Shown: in pieces, positions 54,175 to 63,113 of the stretch
Layout: each line of letters opens with the position of its first letter
Numbering within the stretch: the stretch's first letter is position 1
NCBI GenBank assembly: GCA_000314955.1
Contig: BAEM01000022.1
Location: forward strand, 186,001 to 250,000
DNA length: 64,000 bases
From: Paraglaciecola chathamensis S18K6
GTDB taxonomy: Bacteria > Pseudomonadota > Gammaproteobacteria > Enterobacterales > Alteromonadaceae
Direction: 5' to 3'
Notes under the pieces: generated by a model
What the model saw: the letters and a program-made list of their open reading frames with translations, nothing else
What the model was told of the DNA's origin: nothing
Database searches by the model: none
Translations under genes and position numbers: made by a program

Positions 54175-56085
54175 TTACAAATGTCGTCCGGGTTGGTAGC
54201 GATACTTCATGTACTTTTGGGCATCACTGAGTATTTGAAAGGCATCTCGCAGGTTTTTCCGTTCAAAGTCAGATAAATACTCTGGCTCAATATCGTTGTC
54301 CGGCACGCGATTCATCTCTAAGTCAAACGCTTGATGGCGAATACGCACCATAGCAATAAACTCCAGCGCATCACGTAAATCAGCGCCTCGCCCAGGAGGG
54401 AGTATTTTGGCATCAATAACATCGTTTAACCGAGAAAAACTGTTGCGCCCTTTGGCACCAACTGACAACGCATGCACCCGAATTAAATCAGCAATGGGCG
54501 CTGTGCCTCGTCGCTTCATATTAATCGAATTGGTTTGTCTGCCGTCGGTTTCCATCACAAAGTCTTTAAAAAAGCCCAAAGGCGGGGTGCGCAGTAACGC
54601 GTTTCTCGCCATACAGGCTAAAAAACGAGAGTTTTTATGGGCTTTTTGACGAATTAGCCTATTGAGCTTTTCTGCCCATGCTTTTTTGCCCCACACACCA
54701 TCTAAGTCAAAAAATATCGCGCTATTAAGTAAGGTTTCTGGCGTTGGCTTTTCAATCCACTGAGTAAAGTACTGTTCCCACACGTTTAGAGGTTGGCGCC
54801 ACTTTTTGTTGGTCGCCATTATGCCTCCTTTACAATAGGTATAACCGCAGCGGTCTAACCCATCGCAGACAAAGTTAGCCAATTTACTAAAATACTCGTC
54901 ATGCACTTTGGGTTCAAAACGATTATCCAACACAAGGGCATTGTCTTGGTCTGTGACGATGAGCTGTTCGTCTCTGGCCATTGAGCCAAGCGCGAGAAAA
55001 CAGTATGGGATCGGTGGCGGGCCAAATGCCTCCTCAGCGAGTTCAAGCAAGTGTTGTTTGAAGCTGCGCCCAATAACGGCCATCGCACTACCGATCATTT
55101 GTGAATTTGCGTCTTCATCTACCATGCGTGAAAAGCATGCATGAACTTCTTCTTTAAGTGTTGCAAGCTCGTCGACGTTTTGAGCACTGAATATGCTTTT
55201 CACCACAAATAAACTATTTTGCGATTCATAACGCAGAATATCTTGATGACTAATTAAGCCAATAGGACGCGAATTTTTAAGCACAGGCAAATGCATGACT
55301 TTATGCTTAAGCATTAACATCATCGCTTCGAACACGTACTGATTACTTTGTACCGTGTTAAGCTGGGAGGTCATGATATCGGTGACAGGCGTAGACAAAT
55401 CAAGGCCTTGGGCCACAAGTCGACTGCGAATATCGACATCAGTAACGATACCAATAACGGGCTCATCATCCGTTTCATCATCGTTGTTTTCAGTCGATAC
55501 TTGATTGTTCGGCACTTGCTCATTAGAAATCAATACCGAAGAAACACCTTCCTCGGTCATGCGTAACGCCGCTTCTTGAACGCTGGTGTTCGGCGGTAAA
55601 ATCAAAGGGAGCTGCCCAATAAGCTTTTCCACCTTTGCTGTTAACAGTGAATCATTGTCTTTTTTATCTGGGCTTGGATCACGCAATCGGCTGCGATCTT
55701 CTACTTCAACATAATCAGCAAACTGCTCATCATTATCAAAAAGATGATTAAAGGTGTCTGCATCAATTAAGTACACCAAGGTATCTTCCAGCGCCACAAC
55801 AGGAAAACGCACAGGGCGATTACGCATTAAGCCTAGTTCGCCAAAAAAATTGCCTTCCCCGAGTCGGTTATACAGCTCACCGTCGCGACGAAATACCTCC
55901 ACCGCACCGCTTCTGATTACAAACCAGTGTTGGTTATCTTGACCAAACGTGAGTATTGGTGAACCCGCTTTGAAATAAGCTATTTCAACTCTTGAGGCAA
56001 GATGAGACAGCTCTTGCTGAGGTATATCTGAGAAGGGTTTGTGACGTTGAAAAAAGTCAGTGACTTCAACTTGTTCGATAGCCAT
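54175..56085 (-). CDS. cNMP-binding / CBS / DUF294 nucleotidyltransferase-like protein
   Basis: A 636-residue signalling-type protein. Residues about 15-130 form a cyclic-nucleotide-binding beta-roll (GEGNFFGELGLMRNRPVRFPV). Residues 155-310 form a CBS pair (VSSVLISNE, DIMTSQLNTV, LISHQDIL). The rest is a DUF294 nucleotidyltransferase (GSMARDEQLIVTDQDNALV near residue 375) with its substrate-binding domain. It resembles a regulated GlnD-like nucleotidyltransferase; the target is unknown. ATG at 56085 gives the usual N-terminus, and 56115 is also open. It is paired with the downstream exonuclease. Confidence 0.88.
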   Translation of the reverse strand: MAIEQVEVTDFFQRHKPFSDIPQQELSHLASRVEIAYFKAGSPILTFGQDNQHWFVIRSGAVEVFRRDGELYNRLGEGNFFGELGLMRNRPVRFPVVALEDTLVYLIDADTFNHLFDNDEQFADYVEVEDRSRLRDPSPDKKDNDSLLTAKVEKLIGQLPLILPPNTSVQEAALRMTEEGVSSVLISNEQVPNNQVSTENNDDETDDEPVIGIVTDVDIRSRLVAQGLDLSTPVTDIMTSQLNTVQSNQYVFEAMMLMLKHKVMHLPVLKNSRPIGLISHQDILRYESQNSLFVVKSIFSAQNVDELATLKEEVHACFSRMVDEDANSQMIGSAMAVIGRSFKQHLLELAEEAFGPPPIPYCFLALGSMARDEQLIVTDQDNALVLDNRFEPKVHDEYFSKLANFVCDGLDRCGYTYCKGGIMATNKKWRQPLNVWEQYFTQWIEKPTPETLLNSAIFFDLDGVWGKKAWAEKLNRLIRQKAHKNSRFLACMARNALLRTPPLGFFKDFVMETDGRQTNSINMKRRGTAPIADLIRVHALSVGAKGRNSFSRLNDVIDAKILPPGRGADLRDALEFIAMVRIRHQAFDLEMNRVPDNDIEPEYLSDFERKNLRDAFQILSDAQKYMKYRYQPGRHL

Positions 56086-56171
56086 ATAGCAGCAGTCCAT
56101 ATAAGAGGGAAACATTGCATGACATTAAGCTCACGCAAATACTATCAGTTCATACTTGAGCTTAAAAATAG

Positions 56172-56201
56172 AAAATCCAGCCCTAAGGCTGGATTTTTTT
56201 A
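56172..56201 (-). terminator. Intrinsic terminator after the BCCT gene
   Basis: AATCCAGCC (56174-56182) and GGCTGGATT (56187-56195) form a 9-bp stem with a 4-base loop, with T-runs on both strands. On the minus strand it ends the BCCT transcript, about 16 bases after its stop. It could work in both directions. Confidence 0.9.
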
Positions 56202-56216
56202 AACCAAATACATTAT

Positions 56217-57842
56217 CTATCTTGGTTCAGACATTAATCCTTTGACCATAGAAAATGCCGCTATCAACAGCACAATGGTAAAAGGAAACCCTGTAGAGAC
56301 CGCCATAGCTTGCAGGGCTATTAAGCCGCCACCTAATATCAACGACACAGCAACGAGCCCTTCAAATACACACCAAAATACACGTTGTGGTGTAGGAGCT
56401 TCTACCTTGCCGCCAGCTGAAATGACATCAATAACGAGTGAGCCCGAGTCGGAAGAGGTAACGAAAAAGACAATAACCAACACGATCGCAATGAAAGATG
56501 TAATACTGGCTAGAGGCAAGCCATTAAGCACAGCAAACAATTGTAAAGGTAGTTCTGCGTTTACAGCAGTTTGATAACCGTCTGCAACGACTTGTTGTAT
56601 TGCTGTACCACCAAATACTGTCATCCAGAAAACACAGGCCACAGAAGGCACTAACAAGACCGAAATAATAAACTCTCTAACGGTACGACCACGAGATACG
56701 CGAGCGATAAACATACCCACGAAAGGACTCCAGGAAATCCACCAAGCCCAATAAAAGGCAGTCCAACCAGTTGCAAAACCAGTGTCTTCACGGCCAACTG
56801 GGTTAGCTAATTGTGGCAAGTAACGGAAGTACGACACGATATTATCGAAAAAGCCGGTCAATATAGCAATGGTAGGCCCAACTACGAGCACGAAGAACAC
56901 CAATAACACAGCTAATATCATGTTGATTTCAGACAGTTTTTTAACACCTGCATCTAGACCTGCCACCACAGAAAACAAGGCTAAACCTGTAATGCCGAGT
57001 ACTAGCAAGATTTCAGTGGTTTCACCTAAAGGCAAACCAAACACTGAATGTAGACCCGATGCTGCTTGCGACGCACCTAGTCCCAACGACGTAGCTAAGC
57101 CAAACAAGGTTGCTAAAATAGCTAAAATATCAATGATATGCCCCGGCCATCCCCATACTCGCTCACCTAAAATAGGGTAGAAAACAGAACGAATCGTTAA
57201 CGGTAAGCCTTTGTTGAATGAGAACAACGCTAAACCTAGCGCCATAATGGCGTAAATAGCCCACGGGTGAAGCGCCCAGTGATAAATGGTTGCCGCCATC
57301 GCTAACTTCTGTGCAGCAGCGGCGTCTCCAGCGGCGCCCGCTAAGGGAGCATAATCGGTGCGTACGCCATTTTCAAAGGTTGGCCCTGCGAAAGCAGTAC
57401 CAAAATGGCCTAACGGTTCGCTTACGCCGTAGTACATCAAGCCTATGCCCATGCCTGCGGCAAAAAGCATAGAGAACCAACCCAAATAACTGTAATCAGG
57501 TTTGGCTTCAGTACCGCCTAAACGCACGCGCCCTAAGGGAGAAACAACTAAGGCTAAACACAAAATAACAAAAATATTTGCAGCTCCCATGAAGAAGCCA
57601 TCTAAGTTACCTGTTAACCAAGTGCGAATATTACCGAAAAAGGGCTCAGCTTCAGCTTGAAACAACAGTGTTAGCACAACAAAAGCGATAATCATCACCC
57701 CTGAAACGGCAAAAACACGGTTATGGATATCTAATCCAAATGGTCCAACATTGACCACAATGTTGTCCTGTCCCACTTGATAATCAGTATCGATGGGGTT
57801 TACTTCTCCGTCCGGTATCATCGGATCGTTTTTTTCTTTCAT
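56217..57842 (-). CDS. BCCT-family transporter (betaine/choline/carnitine type)
   Basis: The 541-residue protein has 12 hydrophobic segments. It carries the BCCT signatures GMGIGLMYYGVSEPL near residue 131 and the Trp-rich substrate-box region YWAWWISWSPFVGMFIARVSRGRT near 360. It should take up a quaternary ammonium osmolyte such as glycine betaine or choline, or DMSP in a marine bacterium, by sodium or proton symport. The substrate cannot be set from sequence. It lies 53 bases downstream of the porin gene on the same strand. Confidence 0.92.
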   Translation of the reverse strand: MKEKNDPMIPDGEVNPIDTDYQVGQDNIVVNVGPFGLDIHNRVFAVSGVMIIAFVVLTLLFQAEAEPFFGNIRTWLTGNLDGFFMGAANIFVILCLALVVSPLGRVRLGGTEAKPDYSYLGWFSMLFAAGMGIGLMYYGVSEPLGHFGTAFAGPTFENGVRTDYAPLAGAAGDAAAAQKLAMAATIYHWALHPWAIYAIMALGLALFSFNKGLPLTIRSVFYPILGERVWGWPGHIIDILAILATLFGLATSLGLGASQAASGLHSVFGLPLGETTEILLVLGITGLALFSVVAGLDAGVKKLSEINMILAVLLVFFVLVVGPTIAILTGFFDNIVSYFRYLPQLANPVGREDTGFATGWTAFYWAWWISWSPFVGMFIARVSRGRTVREFIISVLLVPSVACVFWMTVFGGTAIQQVVADGYQTAVNAELPLQLFAVLNGLPLASITSFIAIVLVIVFFVTSSDSGSLVIDVISAGGKVEAPTPQRVFWCVFEGLVAVSLILGGGLIALQAMAVSTGFPFTIVLLIAAFSMVKGLMSEPR

Positions 57843-57895
57843 CGAAATTTCCTTTTATTTATTATGTATAAAAAGGCGCATTACTTTGTTTTCAA

Positions 57896-59251
57896 CTAAA
57901 AGTAATAGCCAATATTAATATTGAAGCGTTGCTCTGTTTCGTCAGTATCACCCGCTGCACTACCACCAATAAAGGGCTGATTTTTAGCATGCACCAAATC
58001 GAAATAAGTAAATAAGCCACCAGCGGCCACTGACATCCCCAAGACATTCATCATGGTATCTTCGCTGTCATCTGATTTGTCATAAACCAAACCAAAATTG
58101 TTATAGAACTGCAAGTCAGTGACTGGGCCAAAATCTACCGCCATATCGTAAGCGATATTTAAAGTGGTCGATTTTGCATCAGCCGCGATGGAGTCATAGA
58201 AAGAATATGCCCCCACGGCTAACCTATCTGCTTGGCCGATATCATAATCATATTGGCTGTGTTGAAATTGCAGATGCCAATTTTGATATTGACTGCTGGT
58301 ATGAAAGGCCCACGCTTGGTAGTCACCGGCGCGCTTCTCGCCGTTATGAATACCGCCGTGCAACGCTGAAACGCCAACCTCGGTCTTCACCTCACCTGTA
58401 TTAAAGTGATAGGCAAAACGACCGGCAAGCGTGTTGTACTCCCCTAACCCTTCGGTGGGTTCGTCATAAATGCCTTCGCCCTGCGTTCTAATACCAACAA
58501 TATCATAAGAATAGCGATCTGAACGATTGTCTACGTATCCATCCACGCCGCCTAATTCATCATTCTTAAAAAAGCCTACATCTAATTGCCAGTTGTCAGC
58601 GACACTGCGCTTAAATACCACACCTAAATCGAAGTCGTCTTCTAAACCTAGATAGTAGTTAGTGCTGAAAAAATAATTCTGGGAGTTGTATGCTTGATTG
58701 CCAAAAGGCACTTGCGTAATACCGGCTTGAACTTGCCAGTTTTCACTAAATTGATAACCTGCATAGGCATATTTTACGGCTGTCATGTAATCAAAAAAGC
58801 GGATTTCACTGTTTAGGGTAACACCACCGACTTCACCACTCATATTGATCCGAAAAATATCGAAGTCAAAATCCCCGCCACGATTTTTGTTTCCATCATC
58901 GTACGAGGTATAGCTATAGTTGGTTCGAATTGCACCACCAAATTTAATTCCATCCGTGCTCTCTTCTGCCTCTGCATCTGTGGTTTCGACCGAGTTGGTT
59001 TCAACGCTTTTTTGCTGCTTGGCTAAATCAACTGACTCTGTGCTTTGGTTTTGCGATGATGAAGGCTGGTTTTCGGATTGACTAACGGGTTTTGCTTGTT
59101 TTTCCAATTGCGCTAAACGGGTTTGCAAGGCTGCAATTTGCGCTTTAAGTGTTGCCAGTTCTTGTTCACTAACTTCAACAGCTGATGTGCTGAAAGAGCT
59201 CGCTATTGCTACTGATAACAGCCCTGGCTTAATACACTGTGTGAGTTTCAT
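57896..59251 (-). CDS. Outer-membrane porin with N-terminal coiled coil
   Basis: The 451-residue protein has a signal peptide (residues 1-24). A coiled-coil segment follows (ELATLKAQIAALQTRLAQLEKQ split over 30-54), then a Ser/Gln/Thr-rich linker (55-100) and a beta-barrel with alternating aromatic pattern ending in a C-terminal Phe (NINIGYYF). It is an OprP/OprO- or carbohydrate-porin-like channel. It is upstream of the BCCT transporter and probably feeds the same solute across the outer membrane; this is inference from adjacency. Confidence 0.87.
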   Translation of the reverse strand: MKLTQCIKPGLLSVAIASSFSTSAVEVSEQELATLKAQIAALQTRLAQLEKQAKPVSQSENQPSSSQNQSTESVDLAKQQKSVETNSVETTDAEAEESTDGIKFGGAIRTNYSYTSYDDGNKNRGGDFDFDIFRINMSGEVGGVTLNSEIRFFDYMTAVKYAYAGYQFSENWQVQAGITQVPFGNQAYNSQNYFFSTNYYLGLEDDFDLGVVFKRSVADNWQLDVGFFKNDELGGVDGYVDNRSDRYSYDIVGIRTQGEGIYDEPTEGLGEYNTLAGRFAYHFNTGEVKTEVGVSALHGGIHNGEKRAGDYQAWAFHTSSQYQNWHLQFQHSQYDYDIGQADRLAVGAYSFYDSIAADAKSTTLNIAYDMAVDFGPVTDLQFYNNFGLVYDKSDDSEDTMMNVLGMSVAAGGLFTYFDLVHAKNQPFIGGSAAGDTDETEQRFNINIGYYF

Positions 59252-59998
59252 GGTATGTCCTTTGACTTTAAATAAAATAAACTATGTTTCCTCTCTTTTG
59301 CTCGCAGTGTTCTCTGCATTACGCCAACCGTTAAGCATAGTGTTATTATTATTTTGCTTAGGTTGTTTCTTATTATTATTTGGGCTTTGGGACCACCTCT
59401 ACCCAGTTTGATTGCTAACGGGCAAACAAAATGGGGAACATTTCATTCATTCGCACCGTCTATTTCTCTCGCGTTTATTCTGTAAATAACATCAATGTAA
59501 AATTGCCACATTGCTAGGATTGAGCAAAATGCACACCAATCGCGTAACAAACAAAAAACAAGCCAGCAAAATAGGTAGAGTTCAATCTATTATTTTATGA
59601 AAAATGGATTATTTTTTAGACAACACAATGAAAAAAGAATGAAAAGTAGAGATATACAACCCGACGATAGTAGCATGTTCACGCGATGATGAACACAATC
59701 AAAAATAATACCGTCAAAAACCAAGCAATAAAATCGTTAAATTACAATAAATTAACGTTAACATTTAGTTAAAAGAGATAATACTGTGTTAGTCCTCATT
59801 TTCATGCAATAGCATCAAAACTCACCGCACAGCATAAATCCTATTTTTTACCCAAGAACAAAATTTACATTGAGTACTAATAAAAATAACGAAAAATTCG
59901 CATGGTAAAATAAGTTGAATCAACAGGATTGATGGCCAAATGAAACACTATCGGAAAGAAAGTCATGGCTGTGTAAAATATACAGAAGTAGAAAGAAG
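59252..59998. other. Gene-free AT-rich region between porin and integrated element
   Basis: About 750 bp without a supportable gene. It should hold the porin promoter near 59260-59460. Beyond that it is AT-rich with short A/T runs, and no convincing hairpin, tRNA or repeat was seen. It ends at the tRNA-Val fragment. Confidence 0.6.
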
Positions 59999-60044
59999 TG
60001 GTGCGTCCGAGATGACTCGAACATCCGACCCCTACCATGTCAAG
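59999..60044 (-). other. 3' fragment of tRNA-Val(GAC): attachment-site scar
   Basis: Read on the minus strand, 60044 to 59999 gives the 3' half of a tRNA-Val with GAC anticodon. It runs from the anticodon loop (CTTGACATGG) through the variable loop and T-arm (GGATG-TTCGAGT-CATCT, with one G-U pair) to the acceptor strand CGGACGC and ACCA. The 5' half is absent: sequence above 60044 is not tRNA. Such a half tRNA next to an integrase is the usual att repeat of an element inserted in a tRNA 3' end. Confidence 0.88.
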
Positions 60045-60194
60045 AGAACGCACATAGTATTTTGAAATATCCCCTTGTAACTCAATGTTAAATCATTTCA
60101 CCTAAACCCCTTTATTTTACTGACCTAAACGCCTATTATTTGTATGTGGTCGCTGACTGACGTTATTTGGCGTTGGTGGTCACACTAAAATATT

Positions 60195-60235
60195 GTGCGA
60201 CACCCGTGCGACATTAATAATAGGAAGTGTGCGAC
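60195..60235 (+). repeat. Three GTGCGAC direct repeats before the integrase
   Basis: GTGCGAC occurs at 60195-60201, 60206-60212 and 60229-60235, with start spacings of 11 and 23 bp, about one and two helical turns. The last ends directly before the integrase ATG. They could be arm-type integrase sites or operators for autoregulation. Confidence 0.65.
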
Positions 60236-61570
60236 ATGGCAACTTTAAAGGCAAAGTTAACCGATTCGTTGTTAAAAAATATAGATCCTGAAATAAGGCG
60301 CATCAGCGATACCGAGGTTAAAGGATTTCATCTTCGGTTGGGGAAGCCTAAACCAGATGGAATTAGATCGGGTGCTTACTATCTCTATTACCGAATCGGC
60401 GGCCGTGAAGGGTTTGAGCGCAACTATAAGATAGCTAGCCTTGATGAAAAAAACATTACGCCAGCTAAAGCCCGAGACGATGCGAAAATTTTACAAGGCC
60501 GCATAAAAACTGGCATTGATGTTTTTGCAGAACGTGAAGCTCGAGAAAAAGCGTCTGCAGCACAAAAAAAGCTCGCTGATATAGCTGAATTAGAGCAAGC
60601 AAAGCAAGATTCTGAAACGGTAGAGTATCTACTGCTTGAGTTTACAGAGCGATACCTAAAACGCGAGCGTAAGCGCCCCGAGAGCGCAATTAGCATATTC
60701 AACAATGATGTTATTCCGCAGATAGGCAAAGTCCCGTTATCAAGCGTTACCAGCCGTTTAATTCTCAATGACTGTATCGATTTAATTGTAGATAGAGGCC
60801 ACAAGCCACACGCACGCAAGACCCTAGCCCTAATTAAGCAAGCATTTCAGTTTGGCGTAGATAGAGGCCTAATAGAAATTAACCCTATTGCTAATACTTC
60901 GGTTACATCAAACACCGGCAAAGAGATTGCCCGTGATCGGTATTTAAACGATGACGAGTTGAAGCAACTATTTATAGACTTGCCAAAAGTCGGGATCACA
61001 AGGCAAGTTCAGTTAGTAATAGAATTGCTCTGCTTAACTGGCTGCAGAGTTCAGGAGTTAACCCTTGCCGAATGGTCGCATATCGACTTTGAAAAACGTA
61101 TGTGGCACTTCCCTCCTGAAAACACCAAGAGCCGCCGCGGTGAAGAAAAGCCGCACTATGTTCCAATCAATGACGAAATAATTAAACGACTTAAAGAGCT
61201 ATCAGTTCAGTTTGATTTTTTAGGCAGTAAGTATGTTTTCCCCTCAGTAACGAATAGAACAGGCTTACCAGGCACACAACCCATTGATAAGCGCAGTGTT
61301 GCCCGGGCTATCAAACGGCATATTAGACCTGATGACGTTGACGAGCCTAAAGGCAGATTTATAAACGTTGCAGCATTCACGCCGCACGACTTTAGAAGAA
61401 CGCTACAAACGCACTTATCAAAAATGAAGGTCGATACCATTGTCACTGAGAAATTGCTAAACCATGAGCTAGCAGGAATGATGAGAGTTTATAACCAGCA
61501 TGATTACATGGACGAACGCAGAGAAGCGCTAGAGCTTTGGGCCAACAAAATTAAGGATTTAACAGCATGA
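60236..61570 (+). CDS. Tyrosine integrase, DUF4102 (P4/CP4-57) type
   Basis: This 444-residue integrase has the N-terminal DUF4102 arm-binding domain (AKLTDSLLKNIDPEIRRISDTEVKGFHLRLG region, 1-100), a core-binding domain (120-220) and a catalytic domain. The catalytic residues are Arg in TGCRVQELTLAEW, His-Arg in FTPHDFRRTLQTHL, His in LLNHELAGMMRVY and the Tyr of VYNQHDY. Such integrases use the 3' ends of tRNA genes, which fits the adjacent tRNA-Val fragment. ATG at 60236 has AGGAAG eight bases upstream; a GTG at 60227 is possible. The stop overlaps the next gene (ATGA). Confidence 0.95.
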   Translation: MATLKAKLTDSLLKNIDPEIRRISDTEVKGFHLRLGKPKPDGIRSGAYYLYYRIGGREGFERNYKIASLDEKNITPAKARDDAKILQGRIKTGIDVFAEREAREKASAAQKKLADIAELEQAKQDSETVEYLLLEFTERYLKRERKRPESAISIFNNDVIPQIGKVPLSSVTSRLILNDCIDLIVDRGHKPHARKTLALIKQAFQFGVDRGLIEINPIANTSVTSNTGKEIARDRYLNDDELKQLFIDLPKVGITRQVQLVIELLCLTGCRVQELTLAEWSHIDFEKRMWHFPPENTKSRRGEEKPHYVPINDEIIKRLKELSVQFDFLGSKYVFPSVTNRTGLPGTQPIDKRSVARAIKRHIRPDDVDEPKGRFINVAAFTPHDFRRTLQTHLSKMKVDTIVTEKLLNHELAGMMRVYNQHDYMDERREALELWANKIKDLTA

Positions 61571-62376
61571 CCAATTTTGACAACTACGTCCCTAAATTAT
61601 TGCTCGAAGCACTAGAAGGTAAAGGGGATTTGCTTTCCCCAACCATAGTTCATCCTGAAATATGGCATCGGTTAGTGACTAAAAACCCAACAAATGAAAA
61701 AATCTGGAGGCTAGTATATAGACATGTTAATAGCAGTACGCCGAGTGTTTTTAAACATCAATTCTTTGCGTACCGTAATTTTATCGAGCGAATTGAAACT
61801 GCATATGATGGGATGGATAATTGGGAGAAACGGACCAATGCAGAAAAAAAGGAGAGGATTAACGAAATAGCACGATTAGCAAAAGCTCTTTCTAAGAAAA
61901 TTCAGGGCACGCCATTTGATACGCAGGTCTTTGAATACTTTAACCATGAGTTTTACTTAGAGGCTCTAAATGAGATCAGTGAAAACAAGCACGATATGTT
62001 CGATTTAAACGTGAATGACCAATTTAACCTATCAGGTATTTACTCCCCTGATATCAGTCAGATAATGAATAACATGTCAGAGAGCATTAAGGAATCTGGA
62101 GCTGAAAGTGGAGTTCTTTCAAAAGTAAACGCTGAGGACTCCAACATAACTTATTTTGTAAGAGTGATATCAGATTGGCTTAATACTCACTTCGGTTCAC
62201 CTTGCCATGAGTTAAACTCATTGTTAGCGAGCGTCATCTTTGAAGATTCACTTACAGTCGAAGACGTAAGAAATAAGTTGCGCAGATACCATGCCTCAGA
62301 AGGAAAAATTTCATATTCAAAGCAATACATCAGTCGATCTATTCAGAATAAACCAGACTCTTTTAATGAAGAATAA
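61567..62376 (+). CDS. Unknown protein coupled to the integrase
   Basis: I do not recognise this 269-residue protein. It is soluble, mostly helical and charged, with a Trp-containing N-terminal part (HPEIWHRLV, NEKIWRLVYRHV) and no signal peptide or membrane segment. Near the C-terminus, SLTVEDVRNKLRRYHASEG resembles a small helical DNA-binding unit. It starts inside the integrase stop codon, so it is translated together with the integrase and may help or regulate integration or excision, or act as a linked accessory gene. No function is claimed. Confidence 0.75.
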   Translation: MTNFDNYVPKLLLEALEGKGDLLSPTIVHPEIWHRLVTKNPTNEKIWRLVYRHVNSSTPSVFKHQFFAYRNFIERIETAYDGMDNWEKRTNAEKKERINEIARLAKALSKKIQGTPFDTQVFEYFNHEFYLEALNEISENKHDMFDLNVNDQFNLSGIYSPDISQIMNNMSESIKESGAESGVLSKVNAEDSNITYFVRVISDWLNTHFGSPCHELNSLLASVIFEDSLTVEDVRNKLRRYHASEGKISYSKQYISRSIQNKPDSFNEE

Positions 62377-62380
62377 GCCT

Positions 62381-62415
62381 GTGACAAAATGAGCAATTTA
62401 TCTATACTTTGTCAC
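62381..62415. repeat. GTGACAAA inverted repeat
   Basis: GTGACAAA (62381-62388) and TTTGTCAC (62408-62415) are perfect 8-bp inverted arms with centres 27 bp apart. They lie between the unknown gene and the AlpA-like gene, and could be an operator for the latter. Confidence 0.5.
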
Positions 62416-62491
62416 TCTCATAACATCCCGCATACACCCTAATATGTCTCCAGCGATTGGCGCTAACCACTAATTACTGGAGATACACCAA

Positions 62492-62686
62492 ATGTCATAC
62501 TTAACCACTATCGAACTAGCAGCACAGCTTAAAATTTCAGAAGTCACGCTCAGACAATCTAGAGTTACTGGCAAATTATTGGGAGCGAAAGCACCAAGAC
62601 ATTTAAAGCTAGGGAGACAAGTAAGATACTTGAGCTCTGATATTGAGCAATGGATTAATGAAACCAACCAAGTGGAGGCAGCGTAA
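62492..62686 (+). CDS. AlpA/excisionase-like DNA-binding protein
   Basis: A 64-residue winged-helix protein: LTTIELAAQLKISEVTLRQSR is the helix-turn-helix, and LKLGRQVRYLSSDIEQWI is the wing and second helix typical of AlpA and phage excisionases of the MerR-like fold. AlpA proteins control integrase genes and prophage excision, which fits the position 920 bp from the integrase. ACTGGAG precedes the ATG. The stop is directly followed by the next ATG (TAAATG). Confidence 0.85.
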   Translation: MSYLTTIELAAQLKISEVTLRQSRVTGKLLGAKAPRHLKLGRQVRYLSSDIEQWINETNQVEAA

Positions 62687-63085
62687 ATGAAAAAAGCCGC
62701 CACTCAATCGAGCAACGACTCTCTTTCACTTAGCACGAAAAAGACTAGCAGCAACAAGCGTAAGACGCAAAAGGAAAAAACACTCGAGGCTTTTATCAAA
62801 GCTGGCCAAGATGGTTTTTACCAAATACAAGCGTACAGCGCATTTCAAACAACTTGCCTTCACACTGTCGTTTCCAACTTCCAAAAAGAAGGGATCATGT
62901 TCGCAAGGAGACCAATATCCCACCGTAACTCTGACGGAGGTGAAACCACTTTTACTCTGTATTGGTTGGAGGATGATGAGGCCATTTTGCGGGCGTTAAC
63001 AAAGCTCAACTATTTACGTGCCAAACGAGGTCTACCACCCTATAAAGGCGGCCACCCCTATCTACTTGATAGCCTAATAGCTTAA
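62687..63085 (+). CDS. Small element protein with a helix-turn-helix-like region
   Basis: I do not recognise this 132-residue protein. A basic, Ser/Lys-rich N-terminus (residues 1-32) precedes a probable winged helix. TLEAFIKAGQDGFYQIQAYSAFQTTCLHTVVSNFQKEGI suggests a helix-turn-helix from about 30 to 70, and FTLYWL a wing strand. The C-terminus (KRGLPPYKGGHPYLLDSL) is Pro/Gly-rich. It directly follows the AlpA-like gene, so the two are probably cotranscribed. Confidence 0.7.
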   Translation: MKKAATQSSNDSLSLSTKKTSSNKRKTQKEKTLEAFIKAGQDGFYQIQAYSAFQTTCLHTVVSNFQKEGIMFARRPISHRNSDGGETTFTLYWLEDDEAILRALTKLNYLRAKRGLPPYKGGHPYLLDSLIA

Positions 63086-63103
63086 GCCCTTCGGGGCTAT
63101 TTT
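63085..63103 (+). terminator. Short UUCG hairpin
   Basis: AGCCC (63085-63089) and GGGCT (63094-63098) close a TTCG tetraloop, followed by ATTTTA. It overlaps the preceding stop codon. It is either a weak terminator or an mRNA-stabilising hairpin before the next gene. Confidence 0.5.
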
Positions 63104-63113
63104 AGGGGGCACA

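Noticed and set aside
59252..59411. Small plus-strand hydrophobic open frame before the porin
   Set aside because: It is antisense to the porin N-terminus and its promoter region, with no supporting start signal.
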